Position numbers and translations under genes: made by a program | Assembly (NCBI GenBank): GCA_007570785.1 | Contig: ML660201.1 | Location: 43,392,595 to 43,456,594 of the forward strand | Reading direction: 5' to 3' | DNA length: 64,000 bases | Origin: Antilocapra americana | Taxonomy: Eukaryota > Chordata > Mammalia > Artiodactyla > Antilocapridae | Notes under the pieces: generated by a model | Seen by the model: the letters and a program-made list of their open reading frames with translations, nothing else | Databases searched by the model: none | What the model was told of the DNA's origin: nothing | In this document: positions 40,568 to 52,985 of the stretch, one piece after another | How positions within the stretch are numbered: the stretch's first letter is position 1 | Layout: each line of letters starts with the position of its first letter

Positions 40568-40610
40568 GATTTTTTTTTTTTTTTACCACTGAGTCACCTG
40601 GGAAGCCTCT
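40568..40610 (-). repeat. Short Bov-tA tRNA-head scrap with T-run
   Basis: A run of T followed by ACCACTGAGTCACCTGGGAA is the reverse complement of the Bov-tA start only. It is about 40 bp long. Confidence 0.55.
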
Positions 40611-40911
40611 TCTGTCCTTTCACTTTCAAATTATTTGTCACTGTAAATTAGGTTTCTTATAGACACTATAGAATTGAGTGTTTTTATACGTATATAAAAT
40701 CTGATAACCTCTAGATTTTAAATAAGGGTATAGCTGGGTTTAAATCTATCATCTTGTTATTTGTTCTCTACTTGCTCTATCCACCAAACTTTCCTTTCCT
40801 GCTCATTGAAAAAAGTTAAATGAGCATTTGAAGAATTCCATTTAATCTCTAATACAGACTTATCAACTATACCTCTTTATTTTTTGAGCGTCTCTTCTAG
40901 ATCCAGTGTCA

Positions 40912-41157
40912 GCACAAGTTTTCTGTGGAGTGCCAGAGAGCGACTATTTTAGGATTTGCAGGCCATGGGGTCTCTGTGACAACCAGTCAACTTTTCCATC
41001 CTAACACCAAATAGCCATAAACATGAGTGAGTGTGACTGTCTTCCAGTAAAACTTAATCTGTTAAAGCAGACAGCCAAATACTTTGTCAATGTAGGAGGT
41101 GAAAAAGGCAGTAAATGTCTTTTTTGTCTATGAGCTGAAGCTTGCTGGCCTATGCTC
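40912..41157 (+). mobile_element. hAT/MER-type DNA element, decayed copy
   Basis: GACTATTTTAGGATTTGCAG, GCCATGGGGTCTCTGTGAC and CCAGTAAAACTTAATCTG match the MER-type element at 42.49 kb, but more degraded and with an odd right half. Inserted in old L1 sequence. Confidence 0.5.
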
Positions 41158-42492
41158 TATGGTTTACCATTTTACTCTCTAACTTCTCGTTGTCTACCTT
41201 CAGATAATTCCACCAAATGTACAAGCACTTTTCCATGCTATATGGATATTTCCTTGTTTCTGTCCTTCGTGCTATTTTTATATTTCACTTTCATAGATGC
41301 TATAAACCCCACAATCCACTGCTGTTATTTTTGCTTTAAATAATCAACTGCTATAAAGAAACTTTAAAATGAGAAACAATGTTTTCATATTTATACATGC
41401 ATTTACCCTTTCTGGCATTCTTCATTTCTTTTGTATGGATTTGTATTTCTTTCTAATGTTGTTTTTCTTCAGTGTGAAGAAATTCCTTTATATTTCTTAA
41501 GGGGCAGATCTCCTGGTGGCAAATTCTCAGCTGTGGTTTGTCTGAAAATTTTTCTTTCTGACTTCAATTTTTTAAGGTATCTTCACCGAATAAGAATTCC
41601 AGGTGGACCTTTTCCCCTAGAACTCTAAAAATTTCTGTTGTCTTCTGGATTGCACAGTTGTTGACAAGAAGTCTACAATGACTTTTACTCTACTTTTAAG
41701 ATTTCTCTTAATCTTTGGTCTTGAGCAATTTGATTATGATCATGATATACCTTGACATAGCTTTCTTCATCTTTACTTTGGGCTTTGTTGACCTTCTTGG
41801 ATTTGTGAGCCTATATATTTTTTTTCTTTACATTATCATGTTGGTTTTGCCATACATTGACATCATCACATTTAGAAAACTTGAACTATTTCTTCAAACA
41901 TTTTTTGCCTCCCTTCTATCTACTATCTTCTGGGACTCCAAGTATATGAATATTAGATTATGTGATACTACCCCATAGGTCACCAAGGTGGTGTTCATTT
42001 ATTTTACATCATTATTTTTTTGGGTTACTGCTATCTCTTCAAATTCCTTGATCATTCTACTCTGCTGTTAGGTCAATCCAGGGAATTTTTCATTTCAGAT
42101 ATATTTTCCAGCTCTCAAAGCTCCATTTGGATCTGTTTTACATTGCCCCATCTTTTCTCACTTGGTCATATGTTCCTTTTAAGTATATAAACATATTTAT
42201 AATAGTTTTTAAAGTCTTATAAAGTAATTCTCCACTAATTCCATCCCATCTGTCATTTCTAGGTCTGCCTCTATTAATGGAATTTCCCACTAGTTATGGA
42301 TCACATTTCTTCACCAGTCTAGAAATATTTGACTGGATGCTGAACACTTTATCTGGATTTTGTTGTCTTCCTTTAAAGAGTGTTGAGCTTTGTTTTGGCA
42401 GGCATTTAGGTTACCTGCAAGTCAGTCTGCTCCTTTTCAGACTTCTTTTCAAATACTGTTAGCAAGGGTTTCAGGTAGTTTTTACTATAGAA

Positions 42493-42673
42493 CAGGAGTT
42501 GTCAAAATTGTTTTGTAAGGGGTCAGACAGTAAATATTTTAGGCTTTCTGGACCTAAACCACATAATCCAACTATGTAAACAAATCCTTGTGACTGTGTT
42601 CCAATAAAACTTTATTTGCAAAAACTGGAAGCAGGTTGAATTTGGCCCACTGATCACAGTTTGCCAACACCTA
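42493..42673 (+). mobile_element. hAT/MER-type DNA element inside L1
   Basis: A 181-bp element: GGTCAGACAGTAAATATTTT, AGGCTTTCTGGACCTAAACC, GTGTTCCAATAAAACTTTAT and TTTGGCCCACTGATCACAG. Flanks CTATAGAA (42485..42492) and CTCTAGAG (42674..42681) agree at 6 of 8 positions, as expected for an aged 8-bp hAT target duplication. L1 sequence continues on both sides. Confidence 0.75.
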
Positions 42674-44429
42674 CTCTAGAGTTAGTTTAGCTGTACTATA
42701 AATGGCCCTTCTGGAATTTCTACTGACAGTCCAGGGTGTTCAACAAGGTCTTTCCACTCTGGCTGGTTATAACTTGAACAAATCCCAGACCTATATGAGC
42801 CCTAGTTATTAGTCAGCTATAGCCCCCAGCTCTTCCTTTTTCCCTAGTAGTATTCTTTGTCTGGCCTTATGGACTGTCATCCCATGTAAGTGTAGCTTAG
42901 CCTTCAGGCAAAACTCAAGAGGACCCCAAGGCATATTTATGGACCTCTTTCTCTGAATAGGTCCTTCCCTGCTCCCATACCATGCCTCTCCAATTTTAGC
43001 TATCTCAACCTTCCTAAACTCTTGTCTCTGTCTCTGCAATTCAATGAGATCACCACACTTTGCTTAATTCCCCATCTGTGGGCTGTATGATAGTCTGAAA
43101 AGTGCCTCCAGATGGAAAGTTGATTGCAGGGTGGCACAAAAGAAATGGAGCTAAGATGAACAGACAGTCCAGAGTCAGGAGAGTTACAGCCAGATTATTC
43201 CAGAACTGAGAGGCCTGTAAGGCTCCTGCTTGCCATTCTTTGCTAGAGTTCATCAAATACAGGAAGGCGTGATACATAGCAACTGTCTGTTCATTTTAGT
43301 TGCACTACGTTTTTCATAATGCCTCAGATTCCAATGTACTAGGGTGGCTTTTGCAAAAGTTAACATTTTTCTCCCTAAGTCTAATCATACTGTTGGGCTA
43401 CCATTTTGGATCCCACTCTATCTTCCTAGGTTTGAAAGAAGAGGTTCAAAATTCATCCCGCTCTCCGAATATCCAGCACTATTAGTCTTCCATGAAAAAG
43501 GAAAGGATTCGTGATAAAGAATAATCCAAAAGAAAAAAATTCCCTTGCTCAACTGCAAAAAGCATTTGAATGAAGTTATGGAGATGAAAACAAAAAGGGC
43601 ATTTAATAATTTCTCTCTATAGGAATAGATACCATTTTAGGAACAACCAATTTTACAGCTAGGCAACTAAGACTGAGTAAAGGGATAGATCTTATCTTCC
43701 TGTGTGGGTATTTGGTCCACAGACCCAGCATTCCTCTGACACTGATTCATTTCTCTCTTGCTGGCAACACTTCCAGGTGTGGAAGGACCGGACTAACACA
43801 GGCCACTGGTTTTTTAACATTCTCCTTTAACTGAAACTGTTGGTGTCTTCTTCCTGTGACAGGATGCGGGGATAATGTCTGCTTCTCTGCATTTTCTGGC
43901 TTATTTCACTTCATGCCGGATATCTGACATTTTTCAAGCACTTGTTTTGTTATTTGAAATGGGACCGTAGTGTGCCAAATCTTTTCCCCCAAGGCAGCAG
44001 AAAAAATTAATAGCTTTGCTCAAGGGATGTTAAATAGCAGAATATCTCACTGCTATGAAGGATTTATTACTGCTTTATTTTGGTTTTTTAACTTAACAGG
44101 GTGTTAAGTATAAGAGCTCTACATATTGGACTCAAATCACCAGGAGAGCTGGCCTATTTGTAGAGGCCCAAGGCCTTGTAAGAAGAACCCTCTCACATCA
44201 CTAGCTGAGCTTGAACTTCCTTCCCTAACACGTTCCTGAAAGACAGAGTAACAGCAATGAGAGAATTTCAAATTGGTCTCTGCCATCACCAGGTTTCAGA
44301 GAACTCCTGACAGGTTCTGGCTACAATCACCAGCATAAAACATCAAGCCTGTGCCCTTAAAATACTGTTTCCTGTTACTCCCCACCTTTCATGTTTCAAA
44401 AAAACATTTCCCCAAATAAAAGGGACTTA

Positions 44430-44609
<180 letters not shown>

Positions 44610-45951
44610 TCAGGGAGAAGAAGAAAAAGAAATAGGGGTTAGAATCAGTGTCTCAGAAATACAAGCATTTTACTCCAAGCCAAGTTTTATTATGAGAAAT
44701 GGAACAATTAACACTGTACCTGGAGCAAGAAGGCATTTTAATTCTAACACTGAATGTCTCATAAGCAACTAAGTGTAAAACACTTTTCATTCTGGACTGC
44801 ATGGTTGCACTTTGCCACCTGCCTTGATACGTGCATGGTGACCCTGCCTAGGACATAACAGCGTGCTTGTTATTTCTGCACATTTGCAAAACACAGCATG
44901 CTTTCCTCCTAAGCTTGCCCAGTCAGGCTGCCAGGAAAGCCCAAGGGTGCTACAAGATTCCCTCGGGGCTTTGAACAGAATGTCCTTGGGAAGAAAGGAA
45001 GATGTGTCTGCTTTGACCCTCTCTTCCTCTCGGGTTTCCATCTTGACTTCTAGGTCAGGATCAGCTTTGTCAAGGAGCAGCAAGATGACCTTGGCAAGCC
45101 CCTCCTCTCCTCTGGACCTGCATTTCCTCACCTGCACAGTAAGGGCGGGGGAGGAGGGAATTCAGGATGGCAAGCCCATGGCCACCTTACTGGTGTGCCG
45201 CCTCTCCCAGCTGACACTGCTGATGGGTAACCATAAACATTCCCAGGGAGCCTGGCCTCAGTCCTGGAATGCTCTTAAGAGACTCAGCAGCCACTTCCAT
45301 CTGATTGCCACAGCTCTCTAAGATGCCACCCTCATGCTATGGGGCTCTCAGCATCTTTCTGATTCCAACTCATGTAATTCCATGAATTGTAGAAAATGCA
45401 TCCATCAGCAATTTCTCAAAACGTTGGCTCTTTCCTCTTTTACTAAGGTTTTCTTTGTATGGCTTGGGTTTCAAAAGAAATATGGACTGTTGAGATGTAT
45501 GAGGTCAATTTTACAAAAGGTATGTGCTGGCAAAAAGCTACTTAAATAACAACTAAGTGAAAAATCCTAATTAAAACTCTTCCACGTGGACCATAAAGTC
45601 CTCTGCTAATATTAATTCTCTGTGAGACATGAGGAAAGTACCAAAGCCTCAGGAAAATAGAAGTCATAGAATTCACTTATTAAGATGCCTAATGCAAGAT
45701 GGCAAATAAATTTGGCTCAGGAAATACTTGAGGAGCACCTCTTCTCCACGATGGGCCCCACTCCAGGAGCCAAGAAAAGAAAAACGTCTCCACTGTGGTC
45801 CTGTCTTTGAAACACTTAGTCCAGGGTGGGAATGAGGGTTTCAGACGTGATACACAGAAGACATCGCAGGAGAGGGAACTGACAAACAGCAGTTCTGCAC
45901 CTTGATAAGCAGTTCTGCCCTCTGATAAGGCCAGAGGGTTAGACCCTTTCT

Positions 45952-46218
45952 CCCCTGCTGAAACTCAAGCTCCAATATTTTGGTCACCTGATGCGAACAG
46001 CCGACTCATTAGAAAAGACACTGATGCTGGGAAAGACTGAAGGCAGAAGGAAAAGGGGATGACAGAGGATGAGATGGTTGGATGTCATCACCAACTCAAT
46101 GGGCATGAGTTAGAGCAAGCTCCGGAAGATGGTGAAGGACAGGGAAGCCTGGTGTGCTGCAGTCCACGGGGTCACAAAGAGTCAAACACGACTGAGCGAC
46201 TAAACAACAACAAAAACA
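45952..46218 (+). repeat. BovB LINE 3' end
   Basis: CAAGCTCCAATATTTTGGTC, GACTCATTAGAAAAGACACTG, GATGACAGAGGATGAGATGG and the end ACGACTGAGCGACTAAACAAC. 5'-truncated and non-coding. Confidence 0.92.
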
Positions 46219-48860
46219 ATCCCTGCAAGGACTTGCTTTGCTCCACAGAAGCCGTGTTTTGTCTAGGCCACCCTGGGCTCTAGCTGCCACCAGAGTGCTA
46301 CCCCTCCATCGTAGACGAGTCCCAGGTGGACTTCACTGAGTTTTGCCACAGCATCCTTCCTTACCAGCAAAGGAACTGTCCAACCCTGGAGGTACCCCAG
46401 CTTTTACCCCCATTCTCTGCTCCCCACTGGTCATGCTGAAAAGCCAGTTCTTCCCTCCAGGTCTGTGTCATTCCTCACATGCCCTCAAGAGCACCCCTTG
46501 ATACTCAGAACACCATCCGAGTGGGCTAATAAATTCCTTTATGGTGAAAGTTAGCCAGAGTCAATGTGTTTTCAATTTTAAAAGCCTTGCTCATCCCCAG
46601 CCTCCACACTCATGCGTCCTCCAGATCTCCCAATAGGTCCTCTCTCAGTCTGGCTCGTCCCGTGTACCCCACACCACCCTTCACCAGGCTGCAAGACCTT
46701 CCTGGACCACGACCTGCTCCTTCCGCACAGCAGCCACACCCTCCAGGCTGGGGTGAGCAGCTGAGATCTCCCAGAGCAACGGCATGTGTGCCCCCTTGTC
46801 CTCCAGGCAGACCTCCAAGGACTTCTCTGTTTACTCTCGGGAGTCCCTGTGAGCCTCGTGAGAGCAAGGGCTCATTTTCCCATTCACTGCCACATCCCCA
46901 GCTGGTGAGCTCCCACGGGGCATACACTCAGGCCACTGTGGAACAGCGACCGACGTCACTACTGACTACAGAGGAGAGATTCGGGAAGGCTTTGATGAGG
47001 TAGAGACACTAACTTAGAGAGCTCAAAGGAAAAGATGTAACCAGAAGTAAAACTCTCTGAATAAACCAATCTGCTACCCTCAAATTGGACCCTGGCCACC
47101 AAAGGTAGACCATCAGGATGTTTTTGAGAGTTAGAACTGTAAGGGAACAAGATAAGCAGGAAACAGCATGTCGATTTGACAATTCTTCTTCCCTTTTTAT
47201 CCTTTCTGCTTTATTTACTGGGCCAGACAGGAAAAAAAAAAAGGCTTTTGCTCCCATCAATATTCAGAGCAGTAACATCTCTACGTCAACACAGCACTAT
47301 ACTTTAGAGCAGACAAACAAGACAGGGAACAGAGAGTACACCTACCAAACACAGCTTATTTTTCCCTCTGTAGCTTTTATTTGTAAGTAATTTTGCCACA
47401 ATAATACAAGGGCCATTTGTGCAACTGAATTGTTTAGGGCTCTTTTATCCCTCTCTCATCCTCCCCTCTCTCCTTTTTGAAGATTTTTGGTTTCTCTTTC
47501 CAAAATCCTCCACACATTACTTGATGGAATTGATTATATGAAATGTAACCTTGCTTTAATGCAGTTCTTGACTACAGAGATTCTACCATGATGCCAGCTG
47601 AACAATCACAGCCTGAAGAGCACGGCAGACCAGTCTGCCTAGAAGCCAGGTCATCCTGGCCCACAATCCTGCTGTTCAAAAGGACTCTTAGGAAACAAAC
47701 GCCCTTCTACATTAAGCAAATGCTGTGTTAAAGAAAACTCTTGCAAAACAACAATCCTCGGAAGGGGAGGTAATTACTTCACAAGAGGACTGCTCATTTG
47801 AGAAAAGAATGCTAGGTTAGTGATTTGTACGGAAGCCACCAGAAAAGGTCAGGTTCTTTACAAGATGGGGTGGGAACGCGCACCTGGGTGAAGGACAGCG
47901 AGACGTCGCTCAGAGAAGATACGCAGTCAGAGTCCAAGATGGGTGGGGGTACAAGGAAGTCACCATGGTAAGGAAGAAGGAATGGGAGGACTGGAAAGAG
48001 GTAAGCGGGAGCCCTCCAGAAATGAACGTGAAACGAGGTAGCCCCTGGGCAGGGGCTGTATCTTAAAAGCCCTACTCCAGGCCAAACAAGCAAAGTACAT
48101 GATTCTTCTACCCCATCTCCCTGCATTTGCCAGGCATGCTCACCCAGCCACCAGCAGGGATCCACCTCACTAACAGGGGATCCTGGATGAGCAGGGCCAG
48201 CCAAACCCTCTTTTAAGAAAGCAGAAAGCACCAAGCCTTCACCAGAGACCACTCTGTTATGTGGATGAACGTCCCCTATGAGACCCAAGTCACTAGAGAA
48301 ATGAAAGCTGAACATCTAATTCTGAAACCTGACTTACCTTCTTTCGACAGTGAAGTTTCACCAAGCAGGAGAGGCTCTAAAGCAAGAGTCTCTAAACCAG
48401 TTAACCCCATACAAAGCCTTGAGAAACAGAAACTCAACTAGCAGGGAACAGTTGATGCCAGGATCCTTACCCGTACTTGGTGGTCAGCTGTCCTATTTTC
48501 AAGGATTCCTTTACTAGCACTGTGATATAAACATTCATCCATCATGAATCTATCCATCCATTCATGCATCCCTGAGCACCTGTGTCTCCCTCAGAAAGCC
48601 TGGTCCCTACCCTCACAGAAGTCCCCACCTGCTGTCAAAAGATCAACAGAGGCTTCACTAGCCAGGTAAGGCTTATCTCTTTGCTTTGCTCATCACCCAA
48701 AGGCTCAAGTCTTTGCAGAGGTCTCCTGGCACACACCCTGGCAGTAAGAGACAGAAAGTCTCCCCATTCACACACACATCCCTTCTGGGTAATACCACCT
48801 GGGCTCCTAATAGGCAGTGATCATTTCTGTCTTTGTAACCCCAGCATCCAGCACCATACC

Positions 48861-49070
48861 AGTCTCTGATGGCTCAGATAGTAAAGAATCTTCCTGTAAT
48901 GCAGGAGACCCAGGTTTGACCCCTGAGTCAGGAAGATCCTCTGGAGAAGAAAATGGCAACCCACTTCAGTATTCTTGCCTGGAGAATTCCATGGACAGAC
49001 GAGCCTGGTGGGTTACAGTCCATGCAGTCACAAAAAATCAGAAATGACTGAGCAACTAACATTTTCACTT
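48861..49070 (+). mobile_element. Bov-tA SINE with target-site duplication
   Basis: Complete SINE: tRNA-like head GATGGCTCAGATAGTAAAG, body CCATGGACAGACGAGCCTGG and end TGACTGAGCAACTAACATTT. It is flanked by TCCAGCACCATAC (48847..48859) and TCCAACACCATAC (49071..49083), a 13-bp duplication with one mismatch. Confidence 0.9.
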
Positions 49071-49679
49071 TCCAACACCATACAGGGCACACATAAAGTA
49101 CTCATGTGTCCCAACAGGAGGTAGACAAGAAAAAAAAAAAGACAAGGGATTAAGCAACAAGGCCAGACTGAAAGAGGGCTATAAAAACATGAGAATTTAG
49201 GATTCTAGCATATGTAAACAACAAACAAGCAGGAATATTTCTAAATTACCAAAAACCCTTCCTAGAACAAGTGTGGGCTCAACGGTCAGATTGTAGAGAA
49301 CAGCTGATTCCAGCATCTCCCAGGTCCTTCCTTTCAATCCCAGCTGGAACCCCTGTGAACACCCTTACCTTCTAGCTTGCTCACTCCTCTCCTGCAAGAG
49401 CATTCACTGCACGTCATGGGCTGGCTGACCTGCTCCCTTCTACTATGCTCCCAAGTTCATGCTTTCCCTTCTCCACACCTCTGTCCATTCTGCTTCACCC
49501 ACCTTGTGCGCTAGCCCTACCCCTACAGGTGTCAACTCCCATCTCTGGTGAGTACACAACCCTGACACAGAACTAACACAAGCCCAGCATGGAGTTGTGG
49601 AGAGAACACAGGGCCTGGAGCTGAATCTGTATTCTGCTAGCCCCACTCAGCCTCGACTCACTCAGGTCCACATCCTGTT

Positions 49680-50030
49680 CTTCACTACAGGATGCCTCCC
49701 TCCACCCTCACCCCAATTCCTGCCTTTACATCATACTAAGTTCTACCTGTACTTCAAAGCTCAGCTTAAATGACACTTTCTCAGCAAAACTTCTGCTGAC
49801 CTCCCAGACAAAATTCAGGCCCACTGGTATATGCTGTCAAAGCTCACCATATTTCTGCATAGCACTATTCACAATGGAATATTTAAATTAAAAAAAAACT
49901 ACCTCTTTGATATTTGTCTATCCCAATAAATGATAATTTCTTATAAAATCAGGGACCATTTCTATTTCATACATCACTGTATTTCCAAGTCTGTCACAAA
50001 AACAGATACTCGATATTTATAAATGAGGAA
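49680..50030 (+). repeat. L2 LINE 3' end
   Basis: CAAAGCTCAGCTTAAATGAC, TCTGCTGACCTCCCAGAC and AAAATCAGGGACCATTTC follow the L2 3' layout, including the usual late position of the GGGACCATTTCT motif. Confidence 0.65.
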
Positions 50031-50100
50031 ATAAATGGGCAAAATGAGAGGTTCTGACCAAACATTATTCAACAGCCTTTCCTGCTAAGACATTCCGTAA

Positions 50101-50490
50101 TTGTTTTAGTCGGCTCAGGCTGCCATAACAAAATACCACCGGCCGGCTAGCTTGAACAACAGAGGCTTATTTCTCAGTCTGGAGGCTGAGAAGTCCAACA
50201 TCGAGGTGTCAGTTGATCTGGTGTCCGGTAAGAACACTTTTTCTGGCCTGTGGAAGGCTGGCTTCTCATGCTGTCCTCATCTGGCCTTTCCTTGGTGGAA
50301 ATGTACACAGAGAGAGAGAATTCACCCTTCCTCTTCTTTTCAGGGCACTAATCCCATCATGAGGGCCCCATCCTTAAGACCTAATCTAACCCTAATCACT
50401 CCCCAAAGGCCCCACCTCCAAACACCACCCTATTAAGGGTGAGTTTTGAACATCAACATGTGGGAATACATACATCCCACCCGTAACAAT
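50101..50490 (+). repeat. Old interspersed repeat, family not named
   Basis: GCTGCCATAACAAAATACCA, GAACAACAGAGGCTTATTTC, GGAGGCTGAGAAGTCCAAC, GGGCACTAATCCCATCATGAG and CAAAGGCCCCACCTCC are a well-known mammalian repeat pattern. I recognise it but cannot assign the family without a library. Confidence 0.65.
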
Positions 50491-51289
50491 ACTACAGGCC
50501 CTGTTCCAGGAAAACACCCCGACTAAAAACCCAGGAAGAACCTTACAGCTTCTGCTCTGCACCATGACCTCCCAGCCTCGTAGGAGAGAGGAGCACCTAC
50601 AAAGGCAAATCGGTCAAGGGTGATGAGAGGTCCAGGGCTGCAGGAGCACGGGTGTGAGGGGAGGGGGAACCAAAGGACGCATGGGCCTGGGGCCGGGGGA
50701 GGTTCTAAGTCTTGGCTTCTCATCTGCAAAACAAGAAGTCTGAATGGGTGATGTTTTCCAGCTGCGAAACTACAATTCTTTATGACCTGAGGAGTGAGGT
50801 CCAGACTCGGGCTTCAGTAGGAGGCCACTTCAGAAGTGAGGGCTCAAGGATGCTGTGGAGGATGACAAACCAGGGGCAGCAAGGTCCGGGAGAAGCTGCT
50901 GCCTTGTCAGGTGACCAGGTCATCTGAGGTCACCAAGAGACCCTCCCTCCTACTGCCTCACACATTCCAGGAGGTACTCTCAGGAATGTGTCACCTGAGA
51001 CACATTTAGCCACTCATACAGGGTTTCTATGGGTGATTCAACCTGCTGTAGACCACGGCAGGGGAGACAGCAGGTGGCCTCCCCTCAGAGAACTAGCATG
51101 TAAACAGAGGTAAGGCTTTCCTCTGCGAGTGTTAACAAAGTCTTACACGGCTGCCAGTGGGTAGCTGGATGCCAGGCTTATGTTAAGAGACTGGCTGGAA
51201 TAGTTGGTGCGCCTTCCTTCTTCTTCACCTTTGGTTTAAAAGTACACCCTGAAGAGCACATGCAACTGAGTCCATTTCTTGCGGCTCTC

Positions 51290-51430
51290 AGCTGAGTCAT
51301 CCGCCCCCACCCCCTGCTTCTCAGTTTCCTCGTCTATAAAACCGGGACACTCATCCTTCCCACCCAGGTGACGGTGAAAATCAGATTAAGTGAGGTCTGA
51401 AAGAGCCCTGTGAATAGTCAGACACTCGCC
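51290..51430 (+). repeat. MIR fragment
   Basis: CTCAGTTTCCTCGTCTATAA followed by AACCGGGACACTCATCC is the MIR core. The ends are missing. Confidence 0.6.
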
Positions 51431-52769
51431 CTCAGAGGCCACTGGCTACAGGATAGGGAGAGGCCACACTTGCAGGCTCTGGAAGTAGAATCCCAACAGG
51501 AGGATCAGGATATGGGACAGAAACCTTACAGGACCGATGCTAGCCAAGTGACCACCCAGGCTGGGTAGGGCCACCACATAGGATGCCATTCAGAATGTAC
51601 CTGAGATGAGAAATGGAGGTGACCAGGGAATGCCCTGGCTGAGCACTCCACGGAGACCAAACTCAAGGACATCTGGTCGGTGGGAAGGAGACACGAAGCT
51701 GACAGGGCCCTTTCTCCTGTGGCCTCCCTACTCACTGGCTGAGTAGGAGCTGCAGTACAGAGGCTGCAGGAGCTAAAGCAAGCAACTGGCAGGGGGTGGC
51801 TTCTTTCGGTTCTTGTCACCTCGCAAAACTCACAGGGTAACAACTCCCTGAGTTTCCTCTGGGAATTGCTTCTTCCCTACTTTCAGTCCAGCGGCCACAG
51901 GGGTTGGCCTGTGGCCCAGGTTATTGGGCCAGGGATAGGCATGTGACCCAATGCCCACCACCCAGGTCCAGGCAGAACTAATCCCAGGTTTCACTCAGCC
52001 ACTAGGCTAGAAGTTCTGTCACTGGCTCAACTGAGCTCTTTGAGGCTGCAAGCCTAGAGTTGCCAGGGGGACATAAAGATGAAAAGCCAACACCAAGGGA
52101 AGTCAAGGCAAAAGATGAGGAGAGGGAGTTAAACGGAAAGGCAGAGGCAAGCGCCTGGCTCTGATGCCACCATATGAGTCCCTGGATCAAGCTGGACCTG
52201 GAACCTGAAGCCAAACTTCTCCCCCGACTTTGGGCTTTTCGGTTACAAAAGCCAATAAACTGAGCCAGTTTAGGCTGGGTTTCGGGTCAGTTGCTAACTA
52301 AAGTCCTAGGTAAACATCAGGCACCTACAGAATCACTCTGCTTCTCTGAAAGTTAAAGCATCTAAGAGACTCTTCAGCAGCTCCTCACTTCCCAAGAGAT
52401 TCAACTCCTTGGATGATTCCCTTTGGCCCCCAGGCTTAGGAATGGTTCTCTAGGCGTAGGACCCAAGAGTTCTGCAAGCCACTGCCTCTGGGAATTCCTT
52501 GAGGCTCAGTTTTCCTGACTTCATTTTTCCATCTCATTCATTTTGTTGTCTTGAACTCTACCTGGTTTCTGGGACTCTACACACTCCTGTAAACTTGATG
52601 CCTCAGACTTGCCTTGCTTCCCATTCCGCTTGTCCTGGAACCCCTTAGTAGCAGGTAGGTACATTCTGTGGTTTGTAGCCATACACTTTCTCACCAGCTT
52701 CACCATTGGGTGAAGGCACTGCCCAGATTTGCCCCATCTTGGCTTGCAGTTCAGGAACCCTATTTCAAT

Positions 52770-52985
52770 TTAACTCAACCATATTCACTGGGTATCTATT
52801 CCATACCAGATGTGGTCCTGAGCACTGGAGATCAGTGATAACTAAGACACTGTCCATGTCCTGGAGAATAGCAGATGCATACGTAAACATTTATAGACAC
52901 AGCAGACAACGATCACAGCCAAAGTAGAGTACTGGGAATATCCTGTAGGGAGATATGGATTGGAACAACTAATCGTGTCTGGAGC
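52770..52985 (+). repeat. L2/MIR-like remnant
   Basis: CTATTCCATACCAGATGTGG, GAGCACTGGAGATCAGTGAT and AAGACACTGTCCATGTCCTGG look like a common old repeat that describes size of spread as 'tabulated' sequence of L2/MIR type. Family uncertain. Confidence 0.4.

Larger units (their letters stand above)
38230..43080 (-). repeat. Old L1 LINE tract, inverse, with nested insertions
   Basis: The plus strand is the reverse complement of an old L1 over some 4.8 kb: ATATCTGGGTTGTTACCAGT, CAGTGATCAATAACACTGAAC, AAGTCCATGGTCATATATATG, CACACTGTCTTGACTACTGTG, TGGGACTCCAAGTATATGAA and GACTGGATGCTGAACACTTT appear in order. It is broken by DNA elements at 40.9 and 42.5 kb and by a short SINE scrap at 40.57 kb. 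A small stretch at about 41815..41865 resembles an L1_BT 3' end. The outermost 400 bp are uncertain. The L1 sense strand equals the gene's sense strand. Confidence 0.72.

Noticed and set aside
45334..45549. Several 60 to 150 residue open frames in intron 3 (for example 44863..45321 and 46566..47003)
   Set aside because: Low-complexity serine/proline-rich translations with no domain, no conserved splice context and equally long frames on the opposite strand; expected by chance in GC-richer DNA.
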